Shown: one piece after another, positions 38,580 through 52,900 of the stretch
Position numbering within the stretch: the stretch's first letter is position 1
Layout of the letters: every line of letters begins with the position of its first letter
Assembly (NCBI GenBank): GCA_013398015.1
Contig: VZRR01004515.1
Location: forward strand, 323,249-387,248
Reading direction: 5' to 3'
DNA length: 64,000 nucleotides
Origin: Oreocharis arfaki
Taxonomy: Eukaryota > Chordata > Aves > Passeriformes > Paramythiidae
The notes under the pieces: generated by a model
What the model saw: the letters and a program-made list of their open reading frames with translations, nothing else
Databases searched by the model: none
Told to the model about the DNA's origin: nothing
Made by a program: the position numbers and the translations under genes

Positions 38580-39948
38580 GTTGTTACTTTTCTCTTTACT
38601 ATAAATGTTTATGTATGGCATTTGCATTGGAGAAGCCCGTGAAATTTCTGACATCAATAATTAAAGTAATGATGCCTGAGTCTCATTTTATGTTTGCATT
38701 TTTCTCCTTAATTTCTTTTCAATGCAGAATGTATCACTGGTGAATTAAAACATGGTCCTTGTGTTATAGGGCACTGAGACTTTCGTGCTTCTTGCCAGCC
38801 AGTACCAAAAGTTAATGAAAAAACAAAAAAAAACCAAAACCCACCCTGCTGAGTCACTGAAATAATTTAAAAATACTGTATCCATAAACAACATTCACAT
38901 GCTTCTTAGAACTACATTTGAAAGTCCTAAAATTCTGGTGTCTGCTTCACCACTTCTTTACATACAACTGTCACTCAGGCTTTTGACATCAAGCACAAAT
39001 ACTCTCCTGCTACATTTTGCTTTCATAAATTTATTTTAAATATGTCACATATTTAAATGTCAATGTCATATGTCAATACAACCACATATTCACATGAAAG
39101 CACTATTAGTCTTCCTAAAACATAAAAAGTGCTTCACCATTTCTTTTATGAGGGCACTTATCTTCTGATTCAGTTTAAAGATAAAAGACAAAAGCACAGA
39201 GCTATCAACTTCTACATTAAAAATAAATATGTTAATGTAGAAGTCAGCATTGCTTTACTAAAATATTCCTTACAGACTGAGAATCTGTATCTAAATAGTT
39301 ACCTTATGGTTATTATTGTTATTATTTTTTTCCCACTAGCCTTCACATGAGTACATTGCTTAGCTGGTGCCCTGTGAGCACATGAAGTCTCATGAATACT
39401 TTTGCTTCTTCTCACAAGTCATCTACCATCAATTTTTCATTCAAATACTAAAGCTTAAATATTCAGCTTAGAACATCAGTTGTGACAAGAATCAGAACCA
39501 AGGAAAGTGCAATTCTATTCTCAGTGTGAATTTTTTAACCATTTAGTTGGGCGCAGTATATCAATGTGTGTAAAGCTTCTCTTTCTGTAATGCTTCTCAC
39601 TGTACATGCAGTAAATAGTAAAATCAAATAATTACTTTCATTTTAGTCAAGCCAGCAGTCCTTACCAGACGAAGCTTCCACTGACTTCAGGCTTACAATT
39701 TCTGATTTAAACTAAATCAAAATCTGAATTTATAAGCTAGTGTTTAAAGGGACAGTATTTTTTATTTTTGCTAAAGCAGCTTTCTTTTTTCCTCAGAAGA
39801 GTATCAGTTTGACTCTATAGTATAGTCTTACACCCCTCTTCTATTTTCTAAATCACTTAAGTAGAAACTCAAACTTTCCATTTTTTTTAACGTAAGAAAT
39901 ATTTAAAACACTCTTATCAGCTTTTCTTTGTTCTCATTATTTTCTTAG
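38580..39948 (+). other. CLYBL intron (1369 bp)
   Basis: This is the smallest intron in the window. It is AT-rich, starts GTTGTT and ends with a good pyrimidine tract and TTTCTTAG. Nothing else was recognised. Confidence 0.93.
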
Positions 39949-40116
39949 GTGCTACAAGCAGTAAGGAAACTCACGATATTCTATATGCCAGACAAAAAAT
40001 AATAGTCACAGCAAAGGCATTTGGTCTTCAAGCTATAGACCTTGTTTACATTGATTTCCATGATGAAGATGGGCTCCGCAGGCAGTCGAGAGAAGGTGCC
40101 TCAATGGGATTCACCG
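39949..40116 (+). CDS. CLYBL: CLYBL coding exon (probable exon 6), 168 bp
   Basis: The exon enters with two bases of a Gly codon and leaves with one base of another. It encodes ATSSKETHDILYARQKI, then IVTAKAFGLQAIDLVYID, FHDEDGLRRQSREG and ASMGFT, matching human CLYBL throughout. The FHDEDGLRR stretch is the least conserved part. The Arg codon at 40089-40091 (in QSREG) is AGA; it corresponds to human Arg259, where a common nonsense variant is known. Flanks are TTTCTTAG| and ACCG|GTACGA. The exon is 56 codons long in total, the same as human by spacing. Confidence 0.96.
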
Positions 40117-42683
40117 GTACGACTTTCTGCCGATGTCTCAAAAGAACCCAGATCTTGTTCATTTAAAATATGTTGCTACATTTACAGTCACTTAGACAAA
40201 TAACTTTTCAGGTCATTTTTGAAAAATGTTTCAGGTAATTTATTGTTTGTTTCCAGTCATTTATTGAAAAACTTGTTGATGTCAAGCTCTTCTATGTTTA
40301 TTAGTATCTTAAAAATTGCAGCTGGAAATTTTGCCTGAAAAGTCAGAGGCTGCTTTTTAAAACCACATGCCATGAAGCGTGTGACTGGTTTTGAAAAGAT
40401 GTTGGGGTAGAGGCTGTGCAGTGATTCCTCCATCACAGAGCATGGAAAAGGCAGCACTGTACTCTGCAATGGCCCCTCCACAACTGGAGCCCCTTCGCTT
40501 TGTTTGAACAGCAGTAGTTAAAAAATACATTTTAGGCGAAAAAGTTGAGATACAAATCTTGTATGCTAATTGCTAGGGGAAAGTTATTTTCTTATTGTTT
40601 TCTTTGGTTTGTTTTTCATCTCCTGGCTTTCCCCCCAGTAAGTGCTGGTGACACCTACGGGTATTGGCAGACAGCAAGAGCAGCAGGCTCCTTGCCCCAC
40701 AGTCCTGTAATGCAGCCTGTTACCCTGTGATTGGTGTACCAGGTCACTCGGACACCCCGTTGGGACAGTGCAGCCACCAAAGATTGGGGGTTTGCAACAG
40801 AAATCAGCCCTTTGACACGTGCATTAAAGAATTCTAACATACAGGACAAACATTACATTATTTTTCTCTGACCACCATCCGGGATATACGTATGAGAATA
40901 GTACATCCCTTAGGTTTCTGTTACCAAAAGCATGGGTCCTGGCAATGCCACCTAGCAAACTCTGGTTTTACAGTTAGCTGTATATGATATCTTAAAGCAC
41001 CAAACAAAAAAACAAGCGCAATTTTAAGTGATCTTGGCATGTCGTGGAAGAATAGCAATCAATGCTTTTTGGCACAAACTCTGCTTTACTGTCTGTTAAG
41101 CTTTGACATTTGCAAACCCAAGTCCTGCTTTGGAGGTGAAATGGTTAGCTCCTCACAGCTACATTATCCACGGCCATGTGGACTTCCACTCTTCACTCGT
41201 CTGCCTTTGAAGTTGGGAAAATAATAGAGCTGCTGAATGGTAGCACCTGCTGACGGCTACCTAGTCTCGACCAGTATTTCCTAGCTTAAGGAAAGGCTTG
41301 ATTTTTGAAAAAAACATAAACATCTGAACCTCCTGTTGACAGAAGACGGAGTTGCAGATGCCTAGCACCTTTGAGAGCACTCTTTTTGAATTCTTAATGT
41401 GCATTTAAATGCTTAACTGAGGCTGCCAATTTAGGAAATTTAGAAATGCTCAGCATAACCAATGCTGATGGTGATTTGGACTCTACTGACTTTATGTGGA
41501 AGTTGTCTGACTTTAAGACAGGGTCCAGACAGAAGACAGATAAAAAGGTTGCGTAGAAATTTAGGGTGTAAAATGACTTTCTAACTTGGCCATACATGTG
41601 TCATACTTGCCTTTCCATACAAGGAGTAAAAGTCCGTGAAAGGTACAGATTTTATGAAGGTGCGCTCACAGCACCTGCTCTTTGCCTCCTGCCTTTCTGC
41701 AGCTATCATCAACACATTTCCAAAATGCAGCAAACAACCTGACAATCAGTCCAACTGTAATTAGAGACGGGGCAATACGGACTCTTCTAATTTGGTGTGG
41801 GGGAAAAAATTAAAATCTGTTTAAGCTAAAACAAAACAGCATTCTACCTTCTCTTCTGCAAAAAAAGAAAAAAATATTTTAGGTCAATCTGAAATATTTC
41901 TCTTGCTATTTTTTTTTCTCAGTTTATCTAATATTTTTATAATCTTTCTTGCTTGTTTTGATCCAAATAAAATGTAATTTCAATGCTGAAAGCAAAATCA
42001 TTTTTTTCCAAACATATTTTTTCCAAATCTATATAAATGAAATATTTTAGTGTTTCTAATTTCACATTCATCACAGAAAATTACAAATGGGCCTTAGCTT
42101 AATCCATGACCTCATATAAAGCAAAAGTATGCACATTGTATTTGCCACTGACAGTCCTCTGATAATGTGAAAGTACTGAAATGTCACCCTAACAACAAGT
42201 TCAAAATGTGCAATTCTTCTAATTTTTAAATATATGATGCCTCCCTGCTAATTGTTTTATAAAGAAGCAAAATAATTGAAATCAACAGAACTAAAATGAG
42301 CCGAGTCTTGCAAATTGCTCTCATAGCTGAAGAACACTCACTTATTTGCAATGCACAGGGCTGAATTCACCACCCTCAAAAGCAATGCAAATCCAAAATA
42401 TTCAGCAAAGTTGTATGTCCTTAGATGTTCCCATATTAGGCTAGTAAAATTGTCCTTAATGTAATCAAATAGCTTCACTCAAGATTAAACAAGCAAAATA
42501 ATATAATGAAGCATTTACCAGGTATTTAAATATTATTGCGAACCTCACTGCTTATTGTAGCCAAGTTTTCTTTTCCAGTTGCCTTAAAATCAGCCTGGTT
42601 TTCCTTCAGTCAGTGTATAAACGTGAAATCAAATGTTTTCAAATGTAATTCAGCCAAATTAATAGTCCTTTCATATGAATATT

Positions 42684-42706
42684 TATATATATATATATAT
42701 ATATAT
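42684..42706. repeat. (TA)n microsatellite
   Basis: About 11.5 uninterrupted TA units within a CLYBL intron. Confidence 0.97.
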
Positions 42707-43859
42707 CTCCATAGACAGCCAGCAAGATGTTTTACACTACCAGTACCTGTGGACTTTAAATCAGTGTGTTGCCTATATAAATGGGCATAGGTTTTAGGAA
42801 TGTTTATGTAAAAAATAAGGTAAACCTTGACATAAGATTTAACAGCTGACTTAGTCATTATAAAGTCCTGTGCTACACGCTGAGAAACCATATATAAACA
42901 CGAAACAGTCTAGGTGTCCTCTCTTTTTCAGTCTTTTGTAGAAGACTAAAATGACACCATCATACAGTTACCTAAAAGCCTTGACAAGTATTGATTTAAA
43001 GCACAATATATCAAGTGGTACTGTAAAAAGGATTTCGTGGTCATAAATTTTAATGTCTTCCAATTTTGCACTCTCTCAGTAACTTGTCAATAACAACAAT
43101 ACTGTTTAAAATATTTACTTCATTCCTGCATGGCATTATGTGTGTTATGCAGTTATTTGGATAGGTAGTCTGTGACAAAAATCAACCGAGTTCTATAAAT
43201 CAAAAGTTAGATTATATTCTCCCTAAATTGTTCAGCAGTGTTTAAATTATAAAAAGCATAGTTTACTGGTATAGTTATCTTTAGCAAAAGCAAATCTTTT
43301 TACAGAAATGTTTTACACTTTTAAAAATCATGTATATGTATTTTTAATTTTGTTGAAATTAGAGATTGACTTTAAATATAATTTAAAATATACTCAACAT
43401 TTTTTTCAGAAAGTTAAGGTCCTTCAGACTTTTCAAGAAATGCTTGTACACACTTCAATTTTGGAATTAGTGGTTTAGCTGAGGAGAATTTGTTGTATTA
43501 CAAATAAGGAACATCATCAGCTTATTAATGATGACATTTTATTAAACTGACTAAAAACCTCTGAGTAGACCTAAGGTAAAACACATTAGTTTTAAAAAGT
43601 CTTTGTGCAGTTTCTTTCAAAAATTATAGTTCTTAATGGGGTTTAAGCTTTTACCTATTTTTAAAGTATTTTTTAAATAGTTATGATATTGAAATTTCAA
43701 ACTGAATATTTGCATGCCTGTAATATCATAAACTAAACGTTGTTTAACAAGAAATAAAACTGATCTCCTTATGGCTTTTTAGCAAAGGAACGTAGCAATG
43801 CTGAAGGACTACTATTTCTTTGTTCATTTAATCAAGTAGATTTTCTTTGTACTCCAGGT

Positions 43860-44340
43860 TATCACTCAGACCCACTGCAGTCTGATTAAAGTAATCCCAG
43901 GGATTTTTGCAGTGGTTATTTCATTGAAAATAGGTGTATTCCTGCGCTCATGCGTGAGACTTCTCAGATCCGGTGATGGGCTGATTCCTAAAGTACAACT
44001 GGCTTAATGTCAGTAAGAACACGGGAGCAGACCCCGTTGTGCAGGAAACCTCCTTAGGTCCTGACACTTCCAACTTTTCCTGGCGTGCAAAAATCTCGCT
44101 CGCGCAGGAGGCTGCGGCGGCGGCAGGGCGGCAGGGCTGTGGGACCCTCGGTCTGCAGGGGACTGCTCACTTGCTGGCAGGTTTGCAGGATCAGGCTCAT
44201 CCCTCTAACTAGTTTTGTTGTCTGGCACCGAGGAGAGTCATTTATTCCGCAGGAAGCTGGGAGTTACGGTAGCCTCTCTTTATCAATACACCTTAAAAGC
44301 AAACCACAGAATTCACACCGGTCTGTGAAATTCCCATAGA
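43860..44340. promoter_or_regulatory. Candidate regulatory block with bicoid-type sites and a small GC-rich core
   Basis: CTGATTAAAGTAATCCCAGG contains GATTA and TAATCCC (43892-43898), both K50 homeodomain-type cores. A short CpG-rich core follows at about 44085-44160 (CTCGCTCGCGC, GCGGCGGCGG). The surrounding intron is strongly AT-rich. The open frame at 44085-44339 is composition-driven. Confidence 0.35.
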
Positions 44341-45186
44341 AATGAACTAATAACGTCAAACGCTGCACTTTTAAAACTGTCAAACAAATTAGACATGTAT
44401 TTGTTTTAAGGTAGCTAAATTCAATCACAGATTAAAACGGATTGTGTGGCTGTCGATTCACGTTTGAAAATCCCTAGTGGAAAAAAAAAGACAACATCTA
44501 TTTTTATTTTCTTAACTTATGTTTATACAAGAAAGGATTTTAAAAACTGCTTCATAAAACATCAGGGCACTGCTGGTGGTTGTTTGATATACCAGTGACT
44601 AAATAAATATTGCAGCCTACCTGCAACTACCAATAATTGCAGCAACAACAGTTTAAACAACATCGAGGATTATATGATGCTAAGCCAATACTGAGAATTT
44701 AGGGCATGATCCTTAGGCTACTGGTAACTTTTCAGTCCTACACATCTCTTACCATCTTCTTCAGATCTCATTTTCTACACACACTTTAACAAACTTATTT
44801 ATGAGTGGCTGGAGCTGTTATTTTTATAGTCAAATTCAGAGATGCATTATACTGAATTGTTATTGAATGCCCAAGACAAGCAATTGCACCTGAAATGACC
44901 AAGAGAAGATGTAAGGATTGAAATGGGGAGGGAGGAGAAACAATCATGGGTTCTTTCAAACGATACTGAATGCAAGCATAGCACAAGGTATTTTTACTCT
45001 TAAAATAATCTGTCAAAAAGCTATCTGCCTGTTTTCCAGTTTTAAAAATAAAAGAAACCAAGTAAAATTATTAGTTAGAGAGCAATAAAGTCTGCAAGGC
45101 ATATGAGAGCCTCAAGTGGTTGGAACATTTTGCTTGAACATCTGTTTGTCGATGCATGATTCTGGTGTTATTAATCTTCTTTGTAG

Positions 45187-45311
45187 GTAAGCAGGTGATT
45201 CACCCCAACCAAATTGCTGTTGTCCAGGAACAGTTCTCTCCGAGCCCTGAAAAAATAAAGTGGGCACAAGAACTGATTTCTGCTTTTGAAGAACATCAGC
45301 GATTAGGCAAG
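45187..45311 (+). CDS. CLYBL: CLYBL coding exon (probable exon 7), 125 bp
   Basis: After completing a Gly codon, the exon reads KQVIHPNQIAVVQEQF, then SPSPEKIKWAQELISAFEEHQRLGK, and ends on a codon boundary. IHPNQI is a signature of the C-terminal part of CitE/CLYBL proteins, and the SPSPEKIKWA helix is near-identical to human. The acceptor is CTTTGTAG and the donor is AAG|GTAAAT. Beyond the donor the open frame continues for only a few non-homologous codons before a stop. Confidence 0.97.
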
Positions 45312-48300
45312 GTAAATATTTTGTTAATATGCCATAGTGGAACCAAATTTGAATAATATTTAAGATTTAGAAAGGTCGATGATGGCTCTTTGCTTTTATC
45401 TTATGAAGTGTGCTGTAACTAAAAGTATTGCTTGGGAAATCTGTCTCTGGATAGTGTATATTATAAATGTCTCACTTCCCAATATATTTAGAAATAGAAT
45501 GGCTATCTTTTTCTTCCTCCCCATTTTAACTTTAATTCTTTGATTACACAGCCTTTTGAGTACCTGCAAGTATCTACAGCATCGGAGAATTAAAACTGCT
45601 CCTCCATTATGCCGCAGAATTACAGTGTTACTGTCAGAGGAAAATATTTGCAACCAAAAGTCAGGTAGCCTGGCAGAGGACTCAGACTGCTTGCACAGAC
45701 TTCTTTTATGGAAAGAAATAAATGGATTAGGAAGCCTTCGGTTTCTAAAAAAATCTCTGTGCTGGTAGACCTGTTTCACTTTTGGGAGTTTGATCCCTCA
45801 AACATGCCCAGTAGTGAGTGAATGTACTTTTGAGTGAAACTGCTTGCAGATTGTGGTTCTTAATCATTAAAAATGGGAATGTTTTATGTGCATTTGTACC
45901 AATTGCTGGACCTGAATTTTGGATAGAGGAGAAAGCAAATTAACACTAGAATATGATTGTTCCTAATTTAGTGCATCATTGAGTCTCACGTTTCCTGCTC
46001 TGTGGGTTTCTGCTATGTAAATATTGCGGTGGTGATGCACAATCTGTCTCCACTTTGTGCCAGTAATACTTAAATTAGGGGTCGCCTGAAGGAAGATTTT
46101 ATGCTAGTTGCGGCATTGTCAGTTAATTATCTTAAAGGTTATTTGCTATAATCCAGTTTGCCTCTTTTTGAAAGAAAAAAAAAAGTTGCAGCCAAACATG
46201 TTTATCTTAGTCTCAGCCAAGCCTGGGCTAGTTAAAAAGGAAAGTCCCAATGTCAGAATGGGGAGTGCAGATGAGTGGGAATGGTTCACATGTGCTTGTG
46301 TGGCATTCAAGGAGGAGACAAATCCCTCCGGTCATGAAGTTCATCTATAAGACTGTGCATAGGGTCTCACTTTCTCTGGTGCCATAGAAATGTTTCCTGC
46401 ACATTTTTTTCCACTTTCTAGTGGGTAGAAAAAAAAATGGGATGTCTGCCTTCCCTGTTCCCCTGCATTTCCGATACTGCGGATGTTGTGCATTTAAAAT
46501 GCTGTAAAGGTCAAAACTGAAATTACGCTTTCTTCTCAGAGTTAAAGTGTGACAAGGTATTTGCTATTGCTCTGCCCTTCTCCTTGCTGGGATATTGCAT
46601 CCCCTTTGTGCTACCTGGGTGTTTCCAGTACAGTCATAACTATGCTATTTGGGTGCTGTCCAGGGCAGTGATTTCAGGGTCACTATCAGGATGCTATATG
46701 CCTGGATCTCTTCGTTCCCTTCCCCTCAATTTTGAAATGTAGCTCTCTTCATGCAAACAATATAGAAATAGAAAATATGTGACTGGTTTTGCCCATTATT
46801 CTGATTTACAAGGCTTGGCTCCCTTACAAAAGGCATCGTTACGAACATACTGCTGGTGCAAGTGTGTAGGCAGGTAGATGCAGCAAGAAAAAAGTCAAAC
46901 TACTTACTCAGCCAAATATTGTTGATGATGTGTTTAATAGTATTCATTCAGCTGAGTTTAGTGTCAGAAACTCATCAAAGGAACACCCCTGTCATATGAA
47001 CAGTCAGCTAGGAGACTGGACTAAATTTAACTCTAGTCCCAGTATCACACAATCATTAAGCCAAACATGTTTAATATTGAATAATTTTGTGTTAGGCGAG
47101 CGTTAGTCTTTAGTTTTGTTTTGAAGCTGCTATTTTACTGACATAATGCTGAGGTTTTTTGTTTATATCAGCCATTCGGGGGGGTTTACTTGGGTTTGGG
47201 GAATTTTTTTTTCTCTTCATAAATGATTTTAAAATATGTTATAAGCTTCTGTAATCAGCTGCAAGAGCAGATTTGCTAAGGGTTTGTGGTGCAGGCTATT
47301 TTTTTAACCAACCAGGTTGCATGCTTCATATATTTTTGCATGTAGCCGTCTAGCAATAAAAAAGGACTGGCAGGTTAATATACCAACTTCTGGATCTTGT
47401 AGCACTGTTGTGTTACTGGACTTTATAACAGAATTGGAAAAATAGTTTTCCATGTAATGCTGGAAACTCATTAAGTGAGTTTCTAATTTGCTATTATGAC
47501 TGCGTCAGTGAGAAGAGCTTGGATGGTCTGATTACTTAATTTTTTTTCCAAAGCAAACATATCTCACTGAGGGATCCTCTCACTCCACGTCCTAACGACA
47601 TGCTAAAATGTGAGTAATAACTCTTCCCCCACCACCTCCTGGCAAATACTCCACACAGCGGTTTCAGTAATCCTCGTGTCCTAATGAAACACCTCTTCTG
47701 TTTTCCTTTCCCTTTTATTATATTAAAGTGTTCATGTCAGTAAGACTAAAAATATAGCAGTGCTTAATATGGTTGAGACTTGCATGGTTTTACCATGTTA
47801 TTAATCAAAGTTGAAAGCCTGGAAAAAATAAATGTGAGGGATTTGTGCAGCTGTTTGTGTGGTAGATAGGTTACTGGTCTGCAGTCTCTGGGATCGTAGT
47901 TTTGCTATTAATTTGGTTTAAAGTTTGATGCTCTTCATTAACAGTATTTTATATTAAAATACAGTAATAAGCTTTTGTAATCTATTCCAATTTGAGCCCT
48001 ACAATTACCATAATAATCTTCTTTTGAAAGAAGGCTGAACCAGGCTACTTCATCCTGGACACTGAAATGCTTTGACACAGTAGCCCCCAAATGTGAGTAC
48101 TGAGGTCAGGAAAAATTAGGATCTTGGATGAGCACTGTGGAATTAGAGATGCTGTGGCAGTGTCCAAACAGAAGGAAATTAGAGAGCTAACCGGCTAGCC
48201 AGAAGTATTTGGGCTTGCCTTATGGAGATAGTCCTGTCTGAGGGGTTGCTGTGGTTTGGTTTCTAGGTAGTTTTGTTTGTTGGGCTGTTTTTCACATTTC

Positions 48301-49897
48301 TAATTCAACTAAAAAAATAGGAAATGTCTATGAATGTCTAGGAAATAAATGGTAACATTATGTTTTGGACAAGTAGAAACAAATGTTGAAAAAGTACATT
48401 TTGTATTTTATTCAGCTATTTATCAAGTGGTCTCTTTTGTCTAGAACTTTGAGATCTAAAACTGAAAAGTGCTTAAAAAGAAAAGTGTTATTTCCAGGTT
48501 GTTTCAATATTTTTCCAGTAGGACTGCATTATGAGGGAATATGTTTTTCAAAATTAAAGCATTGATCCTGCAGAAAGCAGGCATAGCTGTTGGAAAGTCT
48601 AAATATAAGATAAATGTCAGTGTGCTCAAAAATGAAAAAGAAGGGTGATAAACATCATTCCAGTAGTCTAAAGGACAGTTTCTGTTAGAAATTTCTAAAG
48701 CATTTGTTCTACGTTAAACAGAGAAGTGGCCTTCTAAATACAGATTAACTGAATCTAAGGGGGTAGAGATAGTGGGAGAAGTTACTATCCTATTTTAAGA
48801 AAAATACCTGATTTCTAACAATGAGGATGTAAGAGTATTTACTATTTAAGTAACTCCTGAGTTTTACATTACCAGTACACTGAATGCAGGACTGTATCTC
48901 TTCTATATGTAGTTAGTGTTTATATATGACAAAAATGTTAGACATTGAAAATGCATTTTTAAGCCATTTCATGTGTAAATACATCAGGCACGATATCATT
49001 ATTGAAACTGAATCTTCCCAAATTGCCTTACTTTTAAATAAAATTCAAATGTAAAGAAAAGCAGAAGAATAAAGTAAAAGGTTGATTACACATTTATCTC
49101 ACATACTTATTTACAAATGCTTTCAAAGCACCCACATATTAAACTGGGGAATAACTAAATGATGCTGCCAAGGTCACTTCTCAGGTAAGGATTATTTAGA
49201 GTTAAGGTAAGTATATCACAAACCCTAGTTGTGATATGGGTTGAATATTTAAATCCCATAGAGCAAATAAAAATAAATGTTTGTACGTGCCATATACAAA
49301 TGCACAGAGTGCTTCTAAGAAGACCTTTAGCGTATGTTTCTTGCATTATATTCTGTGCCATTGTATATCATGTTCCCAGCAGCTGAGGAATAATATACAT
49401 GAACTCCAGTGATTTGGCAAACTGTACAGTTTCATTTACAGACCTTTCCAGGATTATGAAAAATCTTAGGAATGCATTTATTTACACAGCATCAGTCCAA
49501 CAAAGGAATGGAAATTTCCAGCAGTGGCTCCCTTATAATGCTCTTTGTTTAGGAAAAGCTACCCCAAGCCACTGTATCTTAGAGACGATGCGCCCTTGTG
49601 CTTGGGCCAGCTCCAGCTCCCACCGCCTCACAGGGAGGTCTCTCCTGGCTTTCCTCCCTCTCCTGGCTGTGCTGTGGGCCCCAGGAGGGCTCCCCAGCCA
49701 CGTGGGATCCACCCTGTCTCAATCCAGCCCATGGTTGCTAGGAAAGCAGGACCGTGTCCCAGGGGTGCCTGTTGGAAGGGATGCACAGGAGCATCCCTCA
49801 GCCATCGGGCTGTATGAGATTCCACCAACCCACAGGGATTATATTGCACTTTACAGGACGTTATATCTTGGGGCTTTTTGTAGAGCTGGGAGTGAGG

Positions 49898-49924
49898 GAC
49901 AGACAGGACAGACAGGACAGACTG
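49898..49924. repeat. Three 9-bp units GACAGACAG
   Basis: GACAGACAG, GACAGACAG, GACAGACTG: period 9 with a single difference in the last unit. Confidence 0.9.
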
Positions 49925-52900
49925 CTGAGTTTTGAGGTACCACCACCCAAGCTGGATCCCATCCCAGGGCGACAGTGGCAGCACAGGGTACCTCTGTGTA
50001 TGCTGAACTGCGGCACTATCAGGCCTCCCTCTGAGAACACAGGGCATTTACTGTCCTTTATGTTAATTAGGCAATGTGTATTCCTTTCACTGCAGAGTAG
50101 GGGATTCAGGAATTTGTGATAAATTGCCACCTTTAAGGAGCATCAGCCTTTAGAAGTCTAGGCTCAGGTGCATCTCTATGCAAAGGTGAAGAGTGCTGGT
50201 GGGATTTAAGCATGGGCCACTGTTACTTCATTTATCTTTTTAAAAAGTTGCCAAGTGAAATTTTATGTCAAAACTGAGATCCAGAGAGCTCATATTGGTA
50301 CTCAAAGTTTCTCTATACTATTTTCGTATTAGAAAAATGCTTTATAAATGTGTTTTGTGTCATGGTTGAAAGCTTTTTTCTTAGAAAGATCCATCTGGGG
50401 GCAAATTTTGAACCTTTACAATAGAGCAGAAGGGGCTGTATTAGCTAATTGCTTGTGCTATACTGGTTCCTACATTGGTGCAATCAGTCCTGAGGGAGAT
50501 ATGCCAGGTGGGGAGAGAAGGAGACAGATTTTACTACACGGGGCTGCAAAAGCTTCTAAGCAGGGCAGAAACTCATACAAAAACATGTTCTTGCCAGCTT
50601 CCCCACTTTCCACTCCCCAGCAGGCATTTGGTGGCTCTTAATCTGTTTTCCTCCACTCGTTAAAGACCTGTGTCCAAAACGCAGAGGGAGAGGGACTCGG
50701 ATGGCACACTGATATTTCCCGCCGGGAGAAGTTTCACCATGAGCCAGGAGCAGGATGGATCTGTGCGTCTCCATAGCCTTTCCACCCGGAGGTAGCCCCT
50801 GGAGGAGGCAGCTGCTCCTGTCCTGGGGGACATAGGCCCTGCAGAGGATGGCAGCTCTCTGGGCTCCTCCTCAGCAAGGCATGACTCCTTTATCCTTGTT
50901 GGCTCAAGGAGCTAAATGCAGGGTGAGTTGCTTTTGGAAGGGCCATGCTCTGTTGGCACATTCCCGGTGCAGGCGATGCTTTGCTATGGGCATGGAGTGG
51001 GAAGACACCCAGCACTGCAGACACCTGCCCACCATCGTGCCAAAACCTGCTCTGCACCAACCAACCCACCAAGGCAACTACCCACCTCCAAAATCCCTCT
51101 TTAAAAAGCATTAACGAGCGCTCATGAGCCTCATTTCAATTTCCAAAGCAGGATCTAACTACAGAGGTAATGTTCTGACCAGATGGCTCTTTTTAAGCCT
51201 TACTGGGGGAATTCAGAAGCCTGTACAGCCAAAATATTGTTTCAGTTAATTTAAGTAGCAGCAGTCTTGCTGCCTTTTCACTCCTCTCTGTGCTAGCCAG
51301 CTTTTTCAGAGACTTGGAGTGGCTCTCTGCAAAAGCTCTGTTGGTTGAAATAAAGGATCACAGTAAAAAATGGCTGTTCGATCCTATTCAGAAAATGAAT
51401 CTGAAATTAGAAAAACCACGAAATACAAAAATATGGGCAATCCATGCTTGTTGGCAGAATGAGCCTCACTGTTATTATTTTTCTCAACTCTCTTGTATTT
51501 TACAGCTACCTTTCCCTTCAGTATCAAATGCTGTCTGTGTGCCCTGTAGTCATTTACTTTCAGATTGAATTTTCTAGTTTATATTTAACTAATTGCTTCC
51601 ATGACTTAAAACCTCAAGTTAATTCCAAATTACTAAATGAAGGGCATCTGAGGATCCTGAAGTCTTAATATCAGTTACTTTTCACTTTTCCATGTAATAA
51701 CCATGGTGTTCACTAGGGAGAAAAAATGCATGGTTGGATAGGCTGTTTGTCCAGGAAGCTGCTTTTGTGCTATAAAATAAAGATTTGCTTGGCAGCAGCA
51801 AGTGTGCTCTCTAGGATTCTTCCGTTCCCAATACAGTATAAGACAGAGAATGAAAATCAGTGGAGAATATTCCTGATTTCTAGAACCTTCCTCTGCTTCT
51901 TTAATTTTATTCCTTCCTGCTCTAGAGGAGCACACAGGAAGGCAGCAACCACAATGAGAAGGTAACTAAAGAAAATGCAAAGACAGCAATAAAAAAGTCC
52001 TCATATCTGCCTTTCATTCAGGCATCTTAAATAGATTGTTTGCTCAGGGAGAGGGAGAGACTTTGGTAGCCTGAGGAGTTTCTGGAGTTGGACCAAGCAC
52101 GATCCCCAGGCCCACCCCAGCTGAAAGGGTTATCCTTGGTGGTTCAGGCAGCTTGGGGGACTGTAAGAAGGAAAAACAGCTTGTCTGGCTCGCACAGCAG
52201 GGCAAACCCCTTATATATGGGCTGGAAACAGTAATGCCAGGTGGAGACGAAATGAAGGACCTTGTAAGTCCTTGTTCTTCATCTTTCCTGCCCCACTGTG
52301 GACTTGAAGGATCACAAAGTCCTTTCTACCTGTTGAGCTTTAGAAAGGGCTTCTTCTGTCAGAGTTCTTGCACTGCTGCTCGGGAGTTATTTGAGGCAAA
52401 AATCAATCTCTATTTCATGTGGTTGTTGCTCTTTCTTTCTTGACCTTTTGTGTCCTTCCATCTGCTCCTAGAGGTAGAAGCCTATCTCAAACAAACAGGC
52501 CTGCTTCTGGCATTACAAACTGATTTATCCTCTGAACTCACTGACTACTTCTACTCCAGTGGAAGATTACACTGGCAAAAAGAAACAAAAAGACAATGAT
52601 TTCTAATGTTTTCTACATATCAACGAGATGGCTAGAGAAAGTTGATGGTGATGATGCTTTGCAGAATTCCCTCCCTATCCACGCTTCAACAGATCAGAGA
52701 GCCACTGAGCATCTCCTCTTGCCAAAAAGGTATTTTTGACAAACCTTTTCAGGGTTCATTTATTTTCCCCAAAGATTTTGTGTGCAAGTATCTTTCCACC
52801 CATACTGTTGTTACAGAAAAGGGGTGAATGTGAAAGGGTCCAAAGGACAGGCTATGAAAATAGGCAGCCCAAAAAGCTTTATCCGTACAGCTCACTGTCT

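Larger units (their letters stand above)
40117..45186 (+). other. CLYBL intron (5070 bp)
   Basis: The intron starts GTACGA and ends ATCTTCTTTGTAG. It contains a TA-dinucleotide microsatellite (42684-42706) and a CpG-enriched block with bicoid-type motifs (about 43860-44340), listed separately. The rest is AT-rich with no recognised coding sequence. Confidence 0.92.

Noticed and set aside
49399..49935. 178-codon + strand open frame (longest in the window), with an overlapping 139-codon minus-strand frame
   Set aside because: Both strands are open because the stretch is GC-rich. The product has no recognisable domain, and there is no splice or start context. It lies inside a CLYBL intron.
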